From contig NZ_AEJB01000208.1 in NCBI RefSeq assembly GCF_000331005.1, positions 113,408 to 177,407 on the forward strand: a stretch of DNA of 64,000 nucleotides, written 5' to 3'. A program made the position numbers and the translations under genes. This DNA is from Streptomyces turgidiscabies Car8. GTDB taxonomy: Bacteria > Actinomycetota > Actinomycetes > Streptomycetales > Streptomycetaceae. This document shows positions 35,636 to 42,525 of the stretch, piece by piece (position 1 is the first letter of the stretch; the number at the start of each line of letters is the position of its first letter). Under the pieces are notes generated by a model, which did not search any database, was not told the DNA's origin, and saw nothing but the letters and a program-made list of their open reading frames with translations.

Positions 35636-36694
35636 TCAGGCTGCTACATCGCGTACCAGAGCTTCGACCTTCTTGATGGCCGCGAGGAAGACCGCCTGCG
35701 AGTGCAGTCGATCGCGCCGTTCCAGGGACTCCAGCGCCTCCCGGGCGGCCCTGGCGGGCACGTTGCCTTCGTGCAGGGTGTCGCCGCACCCGATGAGTAC
35801 GTGCGGGCCGAGGTCCCAGAGGATCGCGTTGACGGCCGCGCCCGCCGCCGCAAGGGGGTCGATATCCGTCAGCGACCACCCGAACTGGTGCGGGTCGATG
35901 CCGCGTTCGCGCATGACCTGTACGGCAGCGCGGTACATGCCACCGGTCCCGCCCGCAGGCTCGTCGAACTTCATGCCCGGCTCAAGTGGCATGTCGTCGA
36001 GCAGCATCCTGGCCATCAGGTAGGCGACCTCCGGCGGCGTGTGGATCTCCGCGAGTGCATCGTGAGCACCTTCGGAGCGCATGACGGCAAGCAGGGTTCC
36101 GATCACGTCGGTGGTGGAGCGGAGATCCGGGTCATCGCTTGCGGTCAGGTGCAGGAGCCCGTTGGTGAGCGCGGCCTCGACGACGGCTCGTATGGCAGCG
36201 GCTCGCCGAGCGGCAGGCTTTTCGTCGTCGACCCACTTGTGTAGGGGCGTAGCCCGGTCGATGAGGTCGGGTCGCATGATCCACATGCGGGCCCAGCACT
36301 CGCGGAACGCGGCCAGCAGCTCGGTGTCGCCGAGACTGAGCCACCAGTCGGCGGCAAGGTATGCGTCCAAGCCGCGTAGGGGCCACAGGGCGAGCGCGGC
36401 GACCGTACCGATGGGGATTTCGATGCTGCTCCCCCCGTGCGCCTGGTGCCAGGCGTAGCTGACGGCTTCCGCCAAGTCGAAGGCGTGGGCGTGCGGGTTC
36501 CTCTGTGAGGGGCGGTAGTGGCCCAGCGTGCGCTTGACCGCGGCGAGCGCGGGGCGGGACTGGGTGGCGATCGTGACGGGTTGGGGCGCTGGTGGCAGAT
36601 CGGTGAGGAATCTGCGGGGCGGTGCCGCGGGGGCGGCTGGGGCGCGCTGTTCTTCGGACTCGCCAGCGTCGGCGAACAGGTCGAGTTGGCTCAT
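35636..36694 (-). CDS. N-6 DNA methylase-like phage protein, catalytic motif not seen
   Basis: 352 residues. The C-terminal half has class I methyltransferase features: HTPPEVAYLMARML, SAM-binding FDEPAGGTGGMYRAAVQV and acidic LTDIDPLAAAGAAVNA. The (D/N)PP(Y/F) catalytic motif that should follow is absent; the protein ends about 60 residues later. It may therefore bind SAM or DNA without methylating. A motif written CTGACCTGCGG overlaps its 3' end. AGGAGA lies upstream of the ATG, and a perfect 11-bp hairpin sits at 36719-36742, just after the upstream gene's start region. Confidence 0.7.
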   Translation of the reverse strand: MSQLDLFADAGESEEQRAPAAPAAPPRRFLTDLPPAPQPVTIATQSRPALAAVKRTLGHYRPSQRNPHAHAFDLAEAVSYAWHQAHGGSSIEIPIGTVAALALWPLRGLDAYLAADWWLSLGDTELLAAFRECWARMWIMRPDLIDRATPLHKWVDDEKPAARRAAAIRAVVEAALTNGLLHLTASDDPDLRSTTDVIGTLLAVMRSEGAHDALAEIHTPPEVAYLMARMLLDDMPLEPGMKFDEPAGGTGGMYRAAVQVMRERGIDPHQFGWSLTDIDPLAAAGAAVNAILWDLGPHVLIGCGDTLHEGNVPARAAREALESLERRDRLHSQAVFLAAIKKVEALVRDVAA

Positions 36695-36718
36695 GCTGTC
36701 TCCTGGATTCGATTCGAT

Positions 36719-36742
36719 CGTGGCGGCCCGTGGGCCGCCACG
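36719..36742. other. GC-rich intergenic hairpin
   Basis: Perfect stem CGTGGCGGCCC/GGGCCGCCACG with a 2-nt loop between 36752 and 36694. It is one of at least seven similar hairpins between prophage genes and may attenuate transcription or stabilise processed mRNA. Confidence 0.45.
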
Positions 36743-36751
36743 GGGTGGAGG

Positions 36752-37351
36752 TCAGCGCGCTGCGCGCGGCATGCGCCGGAGCGTGGCGGCGGCTTCTTCC
36801 GTGCGCCCCGTCGCCGAGTGCGCGGCGTGCCGCAACAACTCGGTCAGTCCCTCGGTGGTGACCTGGGCGAGAAGGTCCGTGAGGCTGAGGTGCTGTTGAT
36901 CAGCGAGGCGGTAGGGGTATCCGAGAGCCAGGGTGAGCACGACGCCTGAAACGACCTGGTCCGTGCATTCATCGCAGAGGCCGAGCTGACGACCGATGCG
37001 GTAGATAGCGTCGATGTCGGCGAGGAGAGCCGTGTTCGCTATGGTCTCGTGGGCAAGCCTGGCTGCTTCCTGCTCCCGTTGCACGAACGCCTCCCAGTTC
37101 AGGCGGGCGTCGGCTTCTCGGCCTTCGGCATTGAGGGCGGCACTCGCGAGGGTGGCCTCGAATCGGGGAGTCGAGAGGGACCGCAGGACGTACTGATCGG
37201 GCGTGAGTCCGATGTGGGCGACGGCGGGGTTGCGGGATTCACCGCTGAAGTGGTGAAGGGTGACCAGTAGCGCGGCCTCGACCGTGGTGGGGCGGAGGCT
37301 CAAGCGGCTCACGACGTTCGCGCACAGGTCTTTCAGCATGTCGGGGTTCAT
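36752..37351 (-). CDS. Phage protein of unknown function
   Basis: 199 residues, mostly helical, starting MNPDMLKDLCANVVSRLSLRP and ending LRRMPRAAR. The ATG at 37351 follows TTGGAGAACGAC, which matches the right part of the shared start-associated sequence but lacks GACCTC. A CDEC pair sits mid-protein. No family is recognised. Confidence 0.6.
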   Translation of the reverse strand: MNPDMLKDLCANVVSRLSLRPTTVEAALLVTLHHFSGESRNPAVAHIGLTPDQYVLRSLSTPRFEATLASAALNAEGREADARLNWEAFVQREQEAARLAHETIANTALLADIDAIYRIGRQLGLCDECTDQVVSGVVLTLALGYPYRLADQQHLSLTDLLAQVTTEGLTELLRHAAHSATGRTEEAAATLRRMPRAAR

Positions 37352-37368
37352 GTCGTTCTCCAATGGGG

Positions 37369-37653
37369 TTAGTTGGGCCGCCGGTTGGCGGCGAGGTACG
37401 CCTCTGCGGTGGCATGGCGTGCCGGGTTGGCGACGAGTTCTTCGGCCCAGATCCGGCCGGCGATCTCTGCGGCCGCGTCTTGGTCAATCGCGGCAACGAC
37501 ATAGGCGCACTGGCCAGATGCCTCCAGTTCGGCGCACCGTTTGTCGTGGGCAGCGTCGTCGCCGGGAGGGGGCTCGACAGCGGTGATCGCCATCTCGGCG
37601 GGGGTCGGTTCGTGGTAGATGACCCACCACTGCGGGTCGGGTGGACTGGTCAC
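37369..37653 (-). CDS. Small phage protein
   Basis: 94 residues beginning (GTG) TSPPDPQWWVIYHEPTPAEM and ending AYLAANRRPN. GAAGGAGAACC lies just before the GTG. The much longer frame running to 39276 is antisense to or out of frame with better-supported genes and was rejected. No family is recognised; composition and position suggest a small cytoplasmic early protein. Confidence 0.55.
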   Translation of the reverse strand: MTSPPDPQWWVIYHEPTPAEMAITAVEPPPGDDAAHDKRCAELEASGQCAYVVAAIDQDAAAEIAGRIWAEELVANPARHATAEAYLAANRRPN

Positions 37654-37691
37654 GGTTCTCCTTCGGGGTATTGCGGGGGCCAACAGGCTTG

Positions 37692-38039
37692 TCATGGCTG
37701 GGGGTTCGGGGAGGGGTAGCGCGCGTGGACTTCCGCCATCACTCCGGCGATGTAGTCCATGAGGGTCCGGATCTGCTTCCTGTCGCCGCCCAGGAACAGG
37801 GCCAGGTCGAAGACCTCGGAGGCGGCGATGTAGTCGAGGAGCTGCCGGTACTGCTCGACGGTGAGGGTGATCAGTTCCTCCGGGCGCAGGGCCCAGGCCG
37901 CGACGGCGGCGTTTTCGGCGAGTCGCAGGGCAGCGCGCAGCGTCTCGTCGTCCGGCGAGCGGGTCATGAGGATCAGGAACATGGCGCCGAAGTGGTGTTC
38001 TGGCGTGTTGAGCGTCGGTATTGAGGGGCGGGCGGACAT
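37692..38039 (-). CDS. Small helical phage protein
   Basis: 115 residues, predicted helical (DETLRAALRLAENAAVAAWALRPEELITLTVEQYRQLLDYI). GGAGG precedes the ATG at 38039, and the promoter-like site at 38082-38110 lies directly upstream, so it is probably the first gene of its operon. No family is recognised. Confidence 0.6.
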   Translation of the reverse strand: MSARPSIPTLNTPEHHFGAMFLILMTRSPDDETLRAALRLAENAAVAAWALRPEELITLTVEQYRQLLDYIAASEVFDLALFLGGDRKQIRTLMDYIAGVMAEVHARYPSPNPQP

Positions 38040-38081
38040 GGGTGCCTCCGGTTGGTATGCGAGCCGCCCCCGAATGCTTCT

Positions 38082-38110
38082 TTTCTATATGCATTCTGGT
38101 TGGGGGCGGC
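38082..38110 (-). promoter_or_regulatory. Prophage promoter-like site P2 (weaker)
   Basis: Minus-strand TGCATATAGAAA; this copy keeps the extended -10 but has -10 TAGAAA and no good -35 (GGCCGC at 17 bp). It precedes the gene starting at 38039. Confidence 0.45.
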
Positions 38111-38138
38111 CACTTCTCGGACAGACAAAGGGGGAGGG

Positions 38139-39209
38139 TCAGGCTTGAGCGATGTCCACGACGAGTGCGGTGGCGTTGTCGGCGAACTCGTCCGCACTGG
38201 CGGCTATCGCGTCGTCGACGACCAGGGCGGCCGCGTCCTTCGCGTCGTCGACTAGGTCGAGGATGCCGCCGACGTCTTGACCTCGTTCTTCGAGCGGCGC
38301 GTACGCGCCATCGGTGCACAGCAGTAGTCGGCGTGTGTGATCTCTCTCGATGGTGGTCGTGCCGATGTCGCCGTTCATCAGGCAGGAGGTAACGAAGTTC
38401 CGGTCGTACGGCCTGGGGGTGCGCCCTCGGCTGCGCAGGGCCTGGGCGTAGTTGTGATCGTGGGTGACGAGCTGGGATATGCCGATCGGGGCCAGTCGGT
38501 AGGCCCGCGCGTCGCCGCACCAGGCGACGTGGATGAGGGGTGACCGGTGATCGGCCACGGCAATGACGGCGACGGCGCTCGGGTCTGTGCGGGGGTCGAA
38601 GTCCCACCTCAGTTCGTTGCGAGCCTGCACTCGCGCCGCCGCGAGGGCGCGAGTCGGGCTGCCGTGCCGGGCTGCCTCCCGGGCGATGAGAGAGGCGAAC
38701 CGTCGGGCGAATCGGTGGACTTGGGGCCTGTCGCCGATTCCGTCGAGGACGGCGAAGGCCCATCGGCCGGTGTTCTTGTTCCGCTTGACCGTGTAGGCGT
38801 CGCACTGATACTTCCGGCCGCCGCGGTGCTGGACCGCGCTCACCTTGAAGTCGATGGCCGTTGCCCCGGAGAGCAGACCCGCCGCGCGCTGGATCGCCTC
38901 GGCGCTGAGTTCGGGCAGGGGCGTGAGGTCGCCGGCGTGGTTGGTCGCACCGGTGATCACGACGGGGCCGCGCAGGAGGGGCGGTCGGCTTCCTCCGGTG
39001 ATGCTCATCCACGCCTGCTGGGCAACGTCGTTCACCGACCCGACGCCATGTCCGGCATGGACGACTGCCCGGCGGCCAAGCCGGTGCGCATGCGGGGCTT
39101 GGACGTAGAAGCCGATCCCGTGGAGCTGATCGGCGTGCCGCGAGTCGAGCAGCAGTTCTTCGACTTCGCCGTTCGGGGAGACCAGCAGGGCGGGTGTTGT
39201 GGCGATCAC
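38139..39209 (-). CDS. DUF3846-PP2C fusion: phage-encoded Ser/Thr phosphatase
   Basis: 356 residues. Residues 1-95 resemble DUF3846 (LHGIGFYVQAPHAH, GPVVITG), a common phage domain. Residues about 118-356 carry PP2C landmarks in order: CDAYTV (first metal Asp137), VLDGIGD (156-160), WCGDARAYRL (230-239), TDGAY (299-303) and DNATALVV (344-351). All the metal-binding aspartates expected of PP2C are present, so it should be an active protein phosphatase. GTG 39209 overlaps the stop of the upstream gene by 4 bp. Phosphatase targets could be host Ser/Thr kinases. Confidence 0.78.
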   Translation of the reverse strand: MIATTPALLVSPNGEVEELLLDSRHADQLHGIGFYVQAPHAHRLGRRAVVHAGHGVGSVNDVAQQAWMSITGGSRPPLLRGPVVITGATNHAGDLTPLPELSAEAIQRAAGLLSGATAIDFKVSAVQHRGGRKYQCDAYTVKRNKNTGRWAFAVLDGIGDRPQVHRFARRFASLIAREAARHGSPTRALAAARVQARNELRWDFDPRTDPSAVAVIAVADHRSPLIHVAWCGDARAYRLAPIGISQLVTHDHNYAQALRSRGRTPRPYDRNFVTSCLMNGDIGTTTIERDHTRRLLLCTDGAYAPLEERGQDVGGILDLVDDAKDAAALVVDDAIAASADEFADNATALVVDIAQA

Positions 39210-39607
39210 CTGAGGGGTCCAATCGTGCGAGGGGGGAGGCCCCGGGGGTTGGCAGGAAGGGGAACGGCGATGTCACGCGGGTCGGACAGCGGGTGGACGT
39301 AGTAGTAGCCGGGCGGATGCGTCTTTAGATCGGCGAGCTGGGCAAGGAGGGACAAGTCGGCGGTGAGCTTGCCCCAGGCGGGGTCCGGATGCTGGAGCAG
39401 GTCATACCGAAGAAGGAGGCGCCCGCCGGTGCCGTGCAGGAGCCGCAGGTCGTAGCCGAGGTCTCGGCGGGTGGCAACGAGTGTCCCGATGCGGGGTTCG
39501 ATCTTGATCGCCTCCACACGGATACGCCGGAGCAGGGCGAGCGCCAAACGGCGTTTAGCCGCGCACACTTGCTGATCTGCGGGTGGACAGGGGTCTGAAA
39601 TTCTCAC
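39206..39607 (-). CDS. Phage protein of unknown function
   Basis: 133 residues. GTG 39607 follows AAGGAGCCACG. The sequence has a basic helical N-terminal half (AKRRLALALLRRIRVEAIKIEP) and a C-terminal PPGYYYVHPLSDPRDIAV segment. It is translationally coupled (GTGA overlap) to the phosphatase gene, suggesting joint function. No family is recognised. Confidence 0.6.
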   Translation of the reverse strand: MRISDPCPPADQQVCAAKRRLALALLRRIRVEAIKIEPRIGTLVATRRDLGYDLRLLHGTGGRLLLRYDLLQHPDPAWGKLTADLSLLAQLADLKTHPPGYYYVHPLSDPRDIAVPLPANPRGLPPRTIGPLR

Positions 39608-39627
39608 CGTGGCTCCTTGGTGTAGGT

Positions 39628-39670
39628 CCGCCCGGCGGCCGGGATGTAGTGGTCACCGGGCGCCGGGCGG
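39628..39670. other. Intergenic inverted repeat
   Basis: CCGCCCGGCG and CGCCGGGCGG (10 bp, perfect) separated by 23 nt, between 39607 and 39686. It is another of the GC-rich stem-loops that separate prophage genes. Confidence 0.4.
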
Positions 39671-39685
39671 GGGTCGCAATCGGCG

Positions 39686-39988
39686 TCAGCCGACAGGGAT
39701 GGCGGAGTTCTGCAGATCCAGGAAGATGCAGGCGGCTGCGGCCGTGGGCATGTGGGCGGCCACGATCTGACCGTCCTCATCCCAAGTGAGGAGTTGGATC
39801 ACGACGTCGAGCAGCGGTTCGGGGAGCATCTGCCGCCAGTCGTCGTAGTCGGTGCCGGGGAACCACTCCTTGCAGGTCCGCCGCAGCGCGCCCGCGATCG
39901 TCTCGGCCAGCCGGTCCGCCTGGGCGGGGCCGATCTGCTCGGCACTCAGGCGCTGGCGGATGCCCTCGGGGCTGAAGGGGTCTGTCAC
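39686..39988 (-). CDS. Small phage protein
   Basis: 100 residues. GTG 39988 follows AGGAGAGACC. Helical N-terminal half (DPFSPEGIRQRLSAEQI, then CKEWFPGTDYDDWRQMLPE). First gene downstream of promoter P3. Function unknown. Confidence 0.6.
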   Translation of the reverse strand: MTDPFSPEGIRQRLSAEQIGPAQADRLAETIAGALRRTCKEWFPGTDYDDWRQMLPEPLLDVVIQLLTWDEDGQIVAAHMPTAAAACIFLDLQNSAIPVG

Positions 39989-40040
39989 GGTCTCTCCTGA
40001 CGGTTCAAGAAGGGGGCCACTCCCCCTTCTTTCTAGTTCT

Positions 40041-40068
40041 ATTCTATATGCATTCGGGAGGGGGGCAA
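40041..40068 (-). promoter_or_regulatory. Prophage early promoter P3
   Basis: Minus strand: -35 TTGCCC (40068-40063), 16-bp spacer, -10 TAGAAT (40046-40041) in TGCATATAGAAT. Upstream lies an A/T-rich segment with ATTCGCCGAAAAT, also found ahead of P4. It drives the operon starting at 39988. Confidence 0.7.
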
Positions 40069-40103
40069 GATTTTCGGCGAATTTTCTTGATCACCGAGGG
40101 GCT

Positions 40104-40787
40104 TTATTTCCGCAGGTCAGAAGCCATGTCCACAGGGCTGAGGTCGCGTATGTGGAGGACGAGCCGCGCTCCCTCGACTACGTGCCCCATGCGCATGTCC
40201 GGGCCGACGACGCGCGTGTGGTCGTCGTCGTCCAGGACGCCTTGATCCACAAGCCCGTCGATGCACGCCTTGAAGCTGGGGTACCAGTTGGCGGGGTCTC
40301 TCCTCTGTCTGTCCTCGGGGTGTAGGACGCCGATGATGTGGACCCGTTCCAGGTGTGGCACTGCGCGCGAGGCGGCCCAGGCCGCGCGCCGCAGCACCCT
40401 GGTGATCTCCGCACGCTTGTGGTGGTGGAGCCGCTGGTTGGCGTTCAGGAGCGTCAGCCGGGGCGGCAGCGCGACCCTGAACTGGCGACCTGTCATCCCT
40501 TCGAACCAGTCCGGTTCCTGCTCGGCCAGAACGCCGACCGGGGGAACTGCTGTTGGCGTTGCCGACTCTGTTGTGGCGGGGGCGTATCCGCTCCGACGCG
40601 GCACGCCGGCGTTGGTGAAGGCCGACGTGTGCAAGGCGGAGATCAGCATGAGGCGGCGCCTGCGGCCAGTCGCGGCGTCTGTGACCAGGGCGCGCATGTC
40701 CCCCGGGTTGTACTGCTCGATCCGTATGCGGATGCTGTCCCGCAGGTCGCAGGCCACGAAGATCCGTCCGGGCTTGATATGGGTCAC
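40104..40787 (-). CDS. RusA-type Holliday junction resolvase with extra N-terminal region
   Basis: 227 residues. Residues about 103-227 match RusA endodeoxyribonuclease: N-rich LTLLNANQRLHHHK, the key RRDPANW (Asp164), CIDGLVDQGVL (Asp177) and the acidic cluster DDDD at 186-189. RusA resolves four-way DNA junctions during phage recombination and packaging. Residues 1-90 are an added domain (PGRIFVACDLRDSIRIRIEQY...) of unknown role. GTG 40787 overlaps the upstream membrane-protein stop by 4 bp. Confidence 0.8.
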   Translation of the reverse strand: MTHIKPGRIFVACDLRDSIRIRIEQYNPGDMRALVTDAATGRRRRLMLISALHTSAFTNAGVPRRSGYAPATTESATPTAVPPVGVLAEQEPDWFEGMTGRQFRVALPPRLTLLNANQRLHHHKRAEITRVLRRAAWAASRAVPHLERVHIIGVLHPEDRQRRDPANWYPSFKACIDGLVDQGVLDDDDHTRVVGPDMRMGHVVEGARLVLHIRDLSPVDMASDLRK

Positions 40788-40999
40788 GTGCGGCCCCGGT
40801 CGACGAGATCCGACAGGGCCTTCGCCGCCACCGCCGCCGGCCACGCGACGATGACCAACGCGAGGTACAAGGCGACGGCGCCCGGCCGGAGTTGGCAGAC
40901 CAGTCGCAGGGTCGGGTCGTGGGCGAGCAGTCTCCGGAAGGCGTCCGCCAGGATCACGGCTCCCGCTGCCCACGCGAGGAGGACAAGCAGGGCGAGCAT
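40784..40999 (-). CDS. Small two-helix membrane protein
   Basis: 71 residues with hydrophobic segments at about 2-22 and 40-60 and a short Asp/Arg C-terminus. ATG 40999 is used here; GTG 41008 (three residues longer) is equally possible. It is coupled to the RusA gene by a GTGA overlap. Function unknown. Confidence 0.55.
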   Translation of the reverse strand: MLALLVLLAWAAGAVILADAFRRLLAHDPTLRLVCQLRPGAVALYLALVIVAWPAAVAAKALSDLVDRGRT

Positions 41000-41004
41000 G
41001 CTGG

Positions 41005-41352
41005 TCACGACTCCACCTTTCTGGTGTCGACGTGAACCCAGACGGTGTGAAGGACGCGGGCTCGGGCCAGGCGCAGGGCCAGGGAAGCGGTACGACCGTT
41101 CGAGTGCGCGGCGAAGCCCGCGCAGATGGCGGGGGCATCGGTGCCGAGCGTGGCGTGGCAGACGATGTGTCCCTCCTGGGCGATGGCGTTGGCGACCATC
41201 TCTGCCACGCGCCCCTCTTCCAAGCGCATCAGGTTGCCCGGCCGGAAGATGCACGTGCCGCATCGCCCCGCGCAGATCCGGACGCTCCATGTCGCCGGGT
41301 CGGCAACGTCGTGGCGCAGTCCGTCGGGCGAGTAGCTGGCAGAGCTGGTCAT
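41005..41352 (-). CDS. Cysteine-motif phage protein
   Basis: 115 residues with Cys27, Cys31, Cys34, Cys65-His66 and Cys77 arranged as CxxxCxxC...CH...C around the motif CIFRPGNLM. This is a family frequent in actinophage early regions; the spacing suggests a zinc or Fe-S site. It overlaps the upstream gene by 4 bp (ATGA). No biochemical function is known to me. Confidence 0.65.
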   Translation of the reverse strand: MTSSASYSPDGLRHDVADPATWSVRICAGRCGTCIFRPGNLMRLEEGRVAEMVANAIAQEGHIVCHATLGTDAPAICAGFAAHSNGRTASLALRLARARVLHTVWVHVDTRKVES

Positions 41353-42053
41353 CGATCGGCCCCCGGAGTGGCGGCGCGCACTGCCTCACCGGTCGCTGCG
41401 AGCAGCATCTCCAGGCAGTGGGAGAACAGTTCGGGGTCTGGCGCGGTGAAGGCGGCCCCATAGAGGGCGAGCGTGGTCGCGGTGTCCCCGTTGGCGAACG
41501 CGGTGATGAAGCGTGCTGCGAAGAGGTGTGGCTGCGGGACGATGTCCTCGGGACGGCTGCCGTCGGAAGTGAGAATGATCCAGAACGCCGTGTCGGCATC
41601 GAGTCCCTGCAGCTTCGCCAAGGCTGCCTTCGCCATGACTGCGAGTCCAGTCGCGACGCCGTACATCAGCGAGGGCGTACCGTTCCGCGCGAGGTCCGCC
41701 AGGATTTCCTGGGCCTGGTCATGGCGCCCCTCCGTCCAGTGGGAGACCGCCTCGGCGAGTCGTTCAGCGACCGTCGGGGGCGTCTCCGGGGCGCCCTCGT
41801 TCGTCGGCATGACCGGCACAGACCAGGTTGCGGGCTGGCCCGGTACCCCTCTCCAGCCGTTCACCGTGTCCGGGGTTCGGGCGTCGGGTCGGATCATGTA
41901 GCCGTGCTCAATCAGCCGGTGACCGGCGCTGGCCGGGCGGAAGCTGTCCCAGTCGAAGAAGAGGTGCGCCAAGTAGACGCCGTGGTCCTCGTCCAGAACT
42001 CGAATCCGGTAGCCGTCCGGCGTGCCGGTGCATATTGCGGTCAGGTGCTTCAC
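41349..42053 (-). CDS. Phage protein of unknown function
   Basis: 234 residues. GTG 42053 follows GAGAGGAAA. The first 60 residues are strand-rich (YRIRVLDEDHGVYLAHLFFDWDSF); residues about 90-234 are helical and may fold as an alpha-solenoid. It is coupled downstream to the Cys-motif protein. No family is recognised. Confidence 0.6.
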   Translation of the reverse strand: MKHLTAICTGTPDGYRIRVLDEDHGVYLAHLFFDWDSFRPASAGHRLIEHGYMIRPDARTPDTVNGWRGVPGQPATWSVPVMPTNEGAPETPPTVAERLAEAVSHWTEGRHDQAQEILADLARNGTPSLMYGVATGLAVMAKAALAKLQGLDADTAFWIILTSDGSRPEDIVPQPHLFAARFITAFANGDTATTLALYGAAFTAPDPELFSHCLEMLLAATGEAVRAATPGADR

Positions 42054-42072
42054 TGCGTTTCCTCTCGGTTGG

Positions 42073-42525
42073 TCAGGGTGCGTCGGGGAGTTCGAGCTGC
42101 TGCGCGGCCTGCACCTCCGCGTCCAGTGGGTTCGGTCCGGGGCGGTAGTAGGGCAGGCACCGGGGGCACTGCTGCTCTACAGCCCGGCGGTGAGCACGCG
42201 ATCCGGCGGCCGTGCCGCACGATTTGCGGATGACCGGGACTGGCAGCTCGTTGGGGTCGGCGTCCGGCAGCTCGTGGATGATCACGCCGTTGAGCCAGAT
42301 CCGGCCGCCGCAGATGCCGGTGAACAGGCTTTTGGCTGGGACGACTTGCCGGATGCAGGCGGCCCGGAAGGGGCAGCCTCCGCAGACGTAGAGGACGGGT
42401 TCGCAGATGGCGACCAGTTCGATGCCGTTCTTCCATCTGTCGTCGGCAACGGCGAAGTCCTCGTCGCCGAAGCACGGGGCGTGGGAGGTGACATGGGTGC
42501 CGATCAGGGTTCGTGATCCGGTCAC
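42073..42525 (-). CDS. WhiB-like Fe-S transcription factor (phage-encoded)
   Basis: 150 residues. Cys18, Cys48, Cys51 and Cys57 show the WhiB spacing C-x29-C-x2-C-x5-C; the G(I/V)-containing turn GICGGRIW follows at 70-77. WhiB proteins bind a 4Fe-4S cluster and regulate with the principal sigma factor in actinobacteria; phage versions can override host division or antibiotic genes. Extra cysteines (SCGTAAG, QCPRC) and a C-terminal extension are unusual. GTG 42525 overlaps the methylase stop by 4 bp, so the two are co-translated. Confidence 0.8.
   Translation of the reverse strand: MTGSRTLIGTHVTSHAPCFGDEDFAVADDRWKNGIELVAICEPVLYVCGGCPFRAACIRQVVPAKSLFTGICGGRIWLNGVIIHELPDADPNELPVPVIRKSCGTAAGSRAHRRAVEQQCPRCLPYYRPGPNPLDAEVQAAQQLELPDAP

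Noticed and set aside
37369..39276. A long minus-strand frame of 635 codons
   Set aside because: It runs out of frame through the phosphatase and small-protein genes and is Arg/Pro-rich. Only its last 95 codons, from GTG 37653 with a good ribosome-binding site, look real.
40338..42233. A 631-codon + strand frame and similar frames at 42744-44102 and 45848-47353
   Set aside because: All are antisense to well-supported leftward phage genes and have mirror-type composition.
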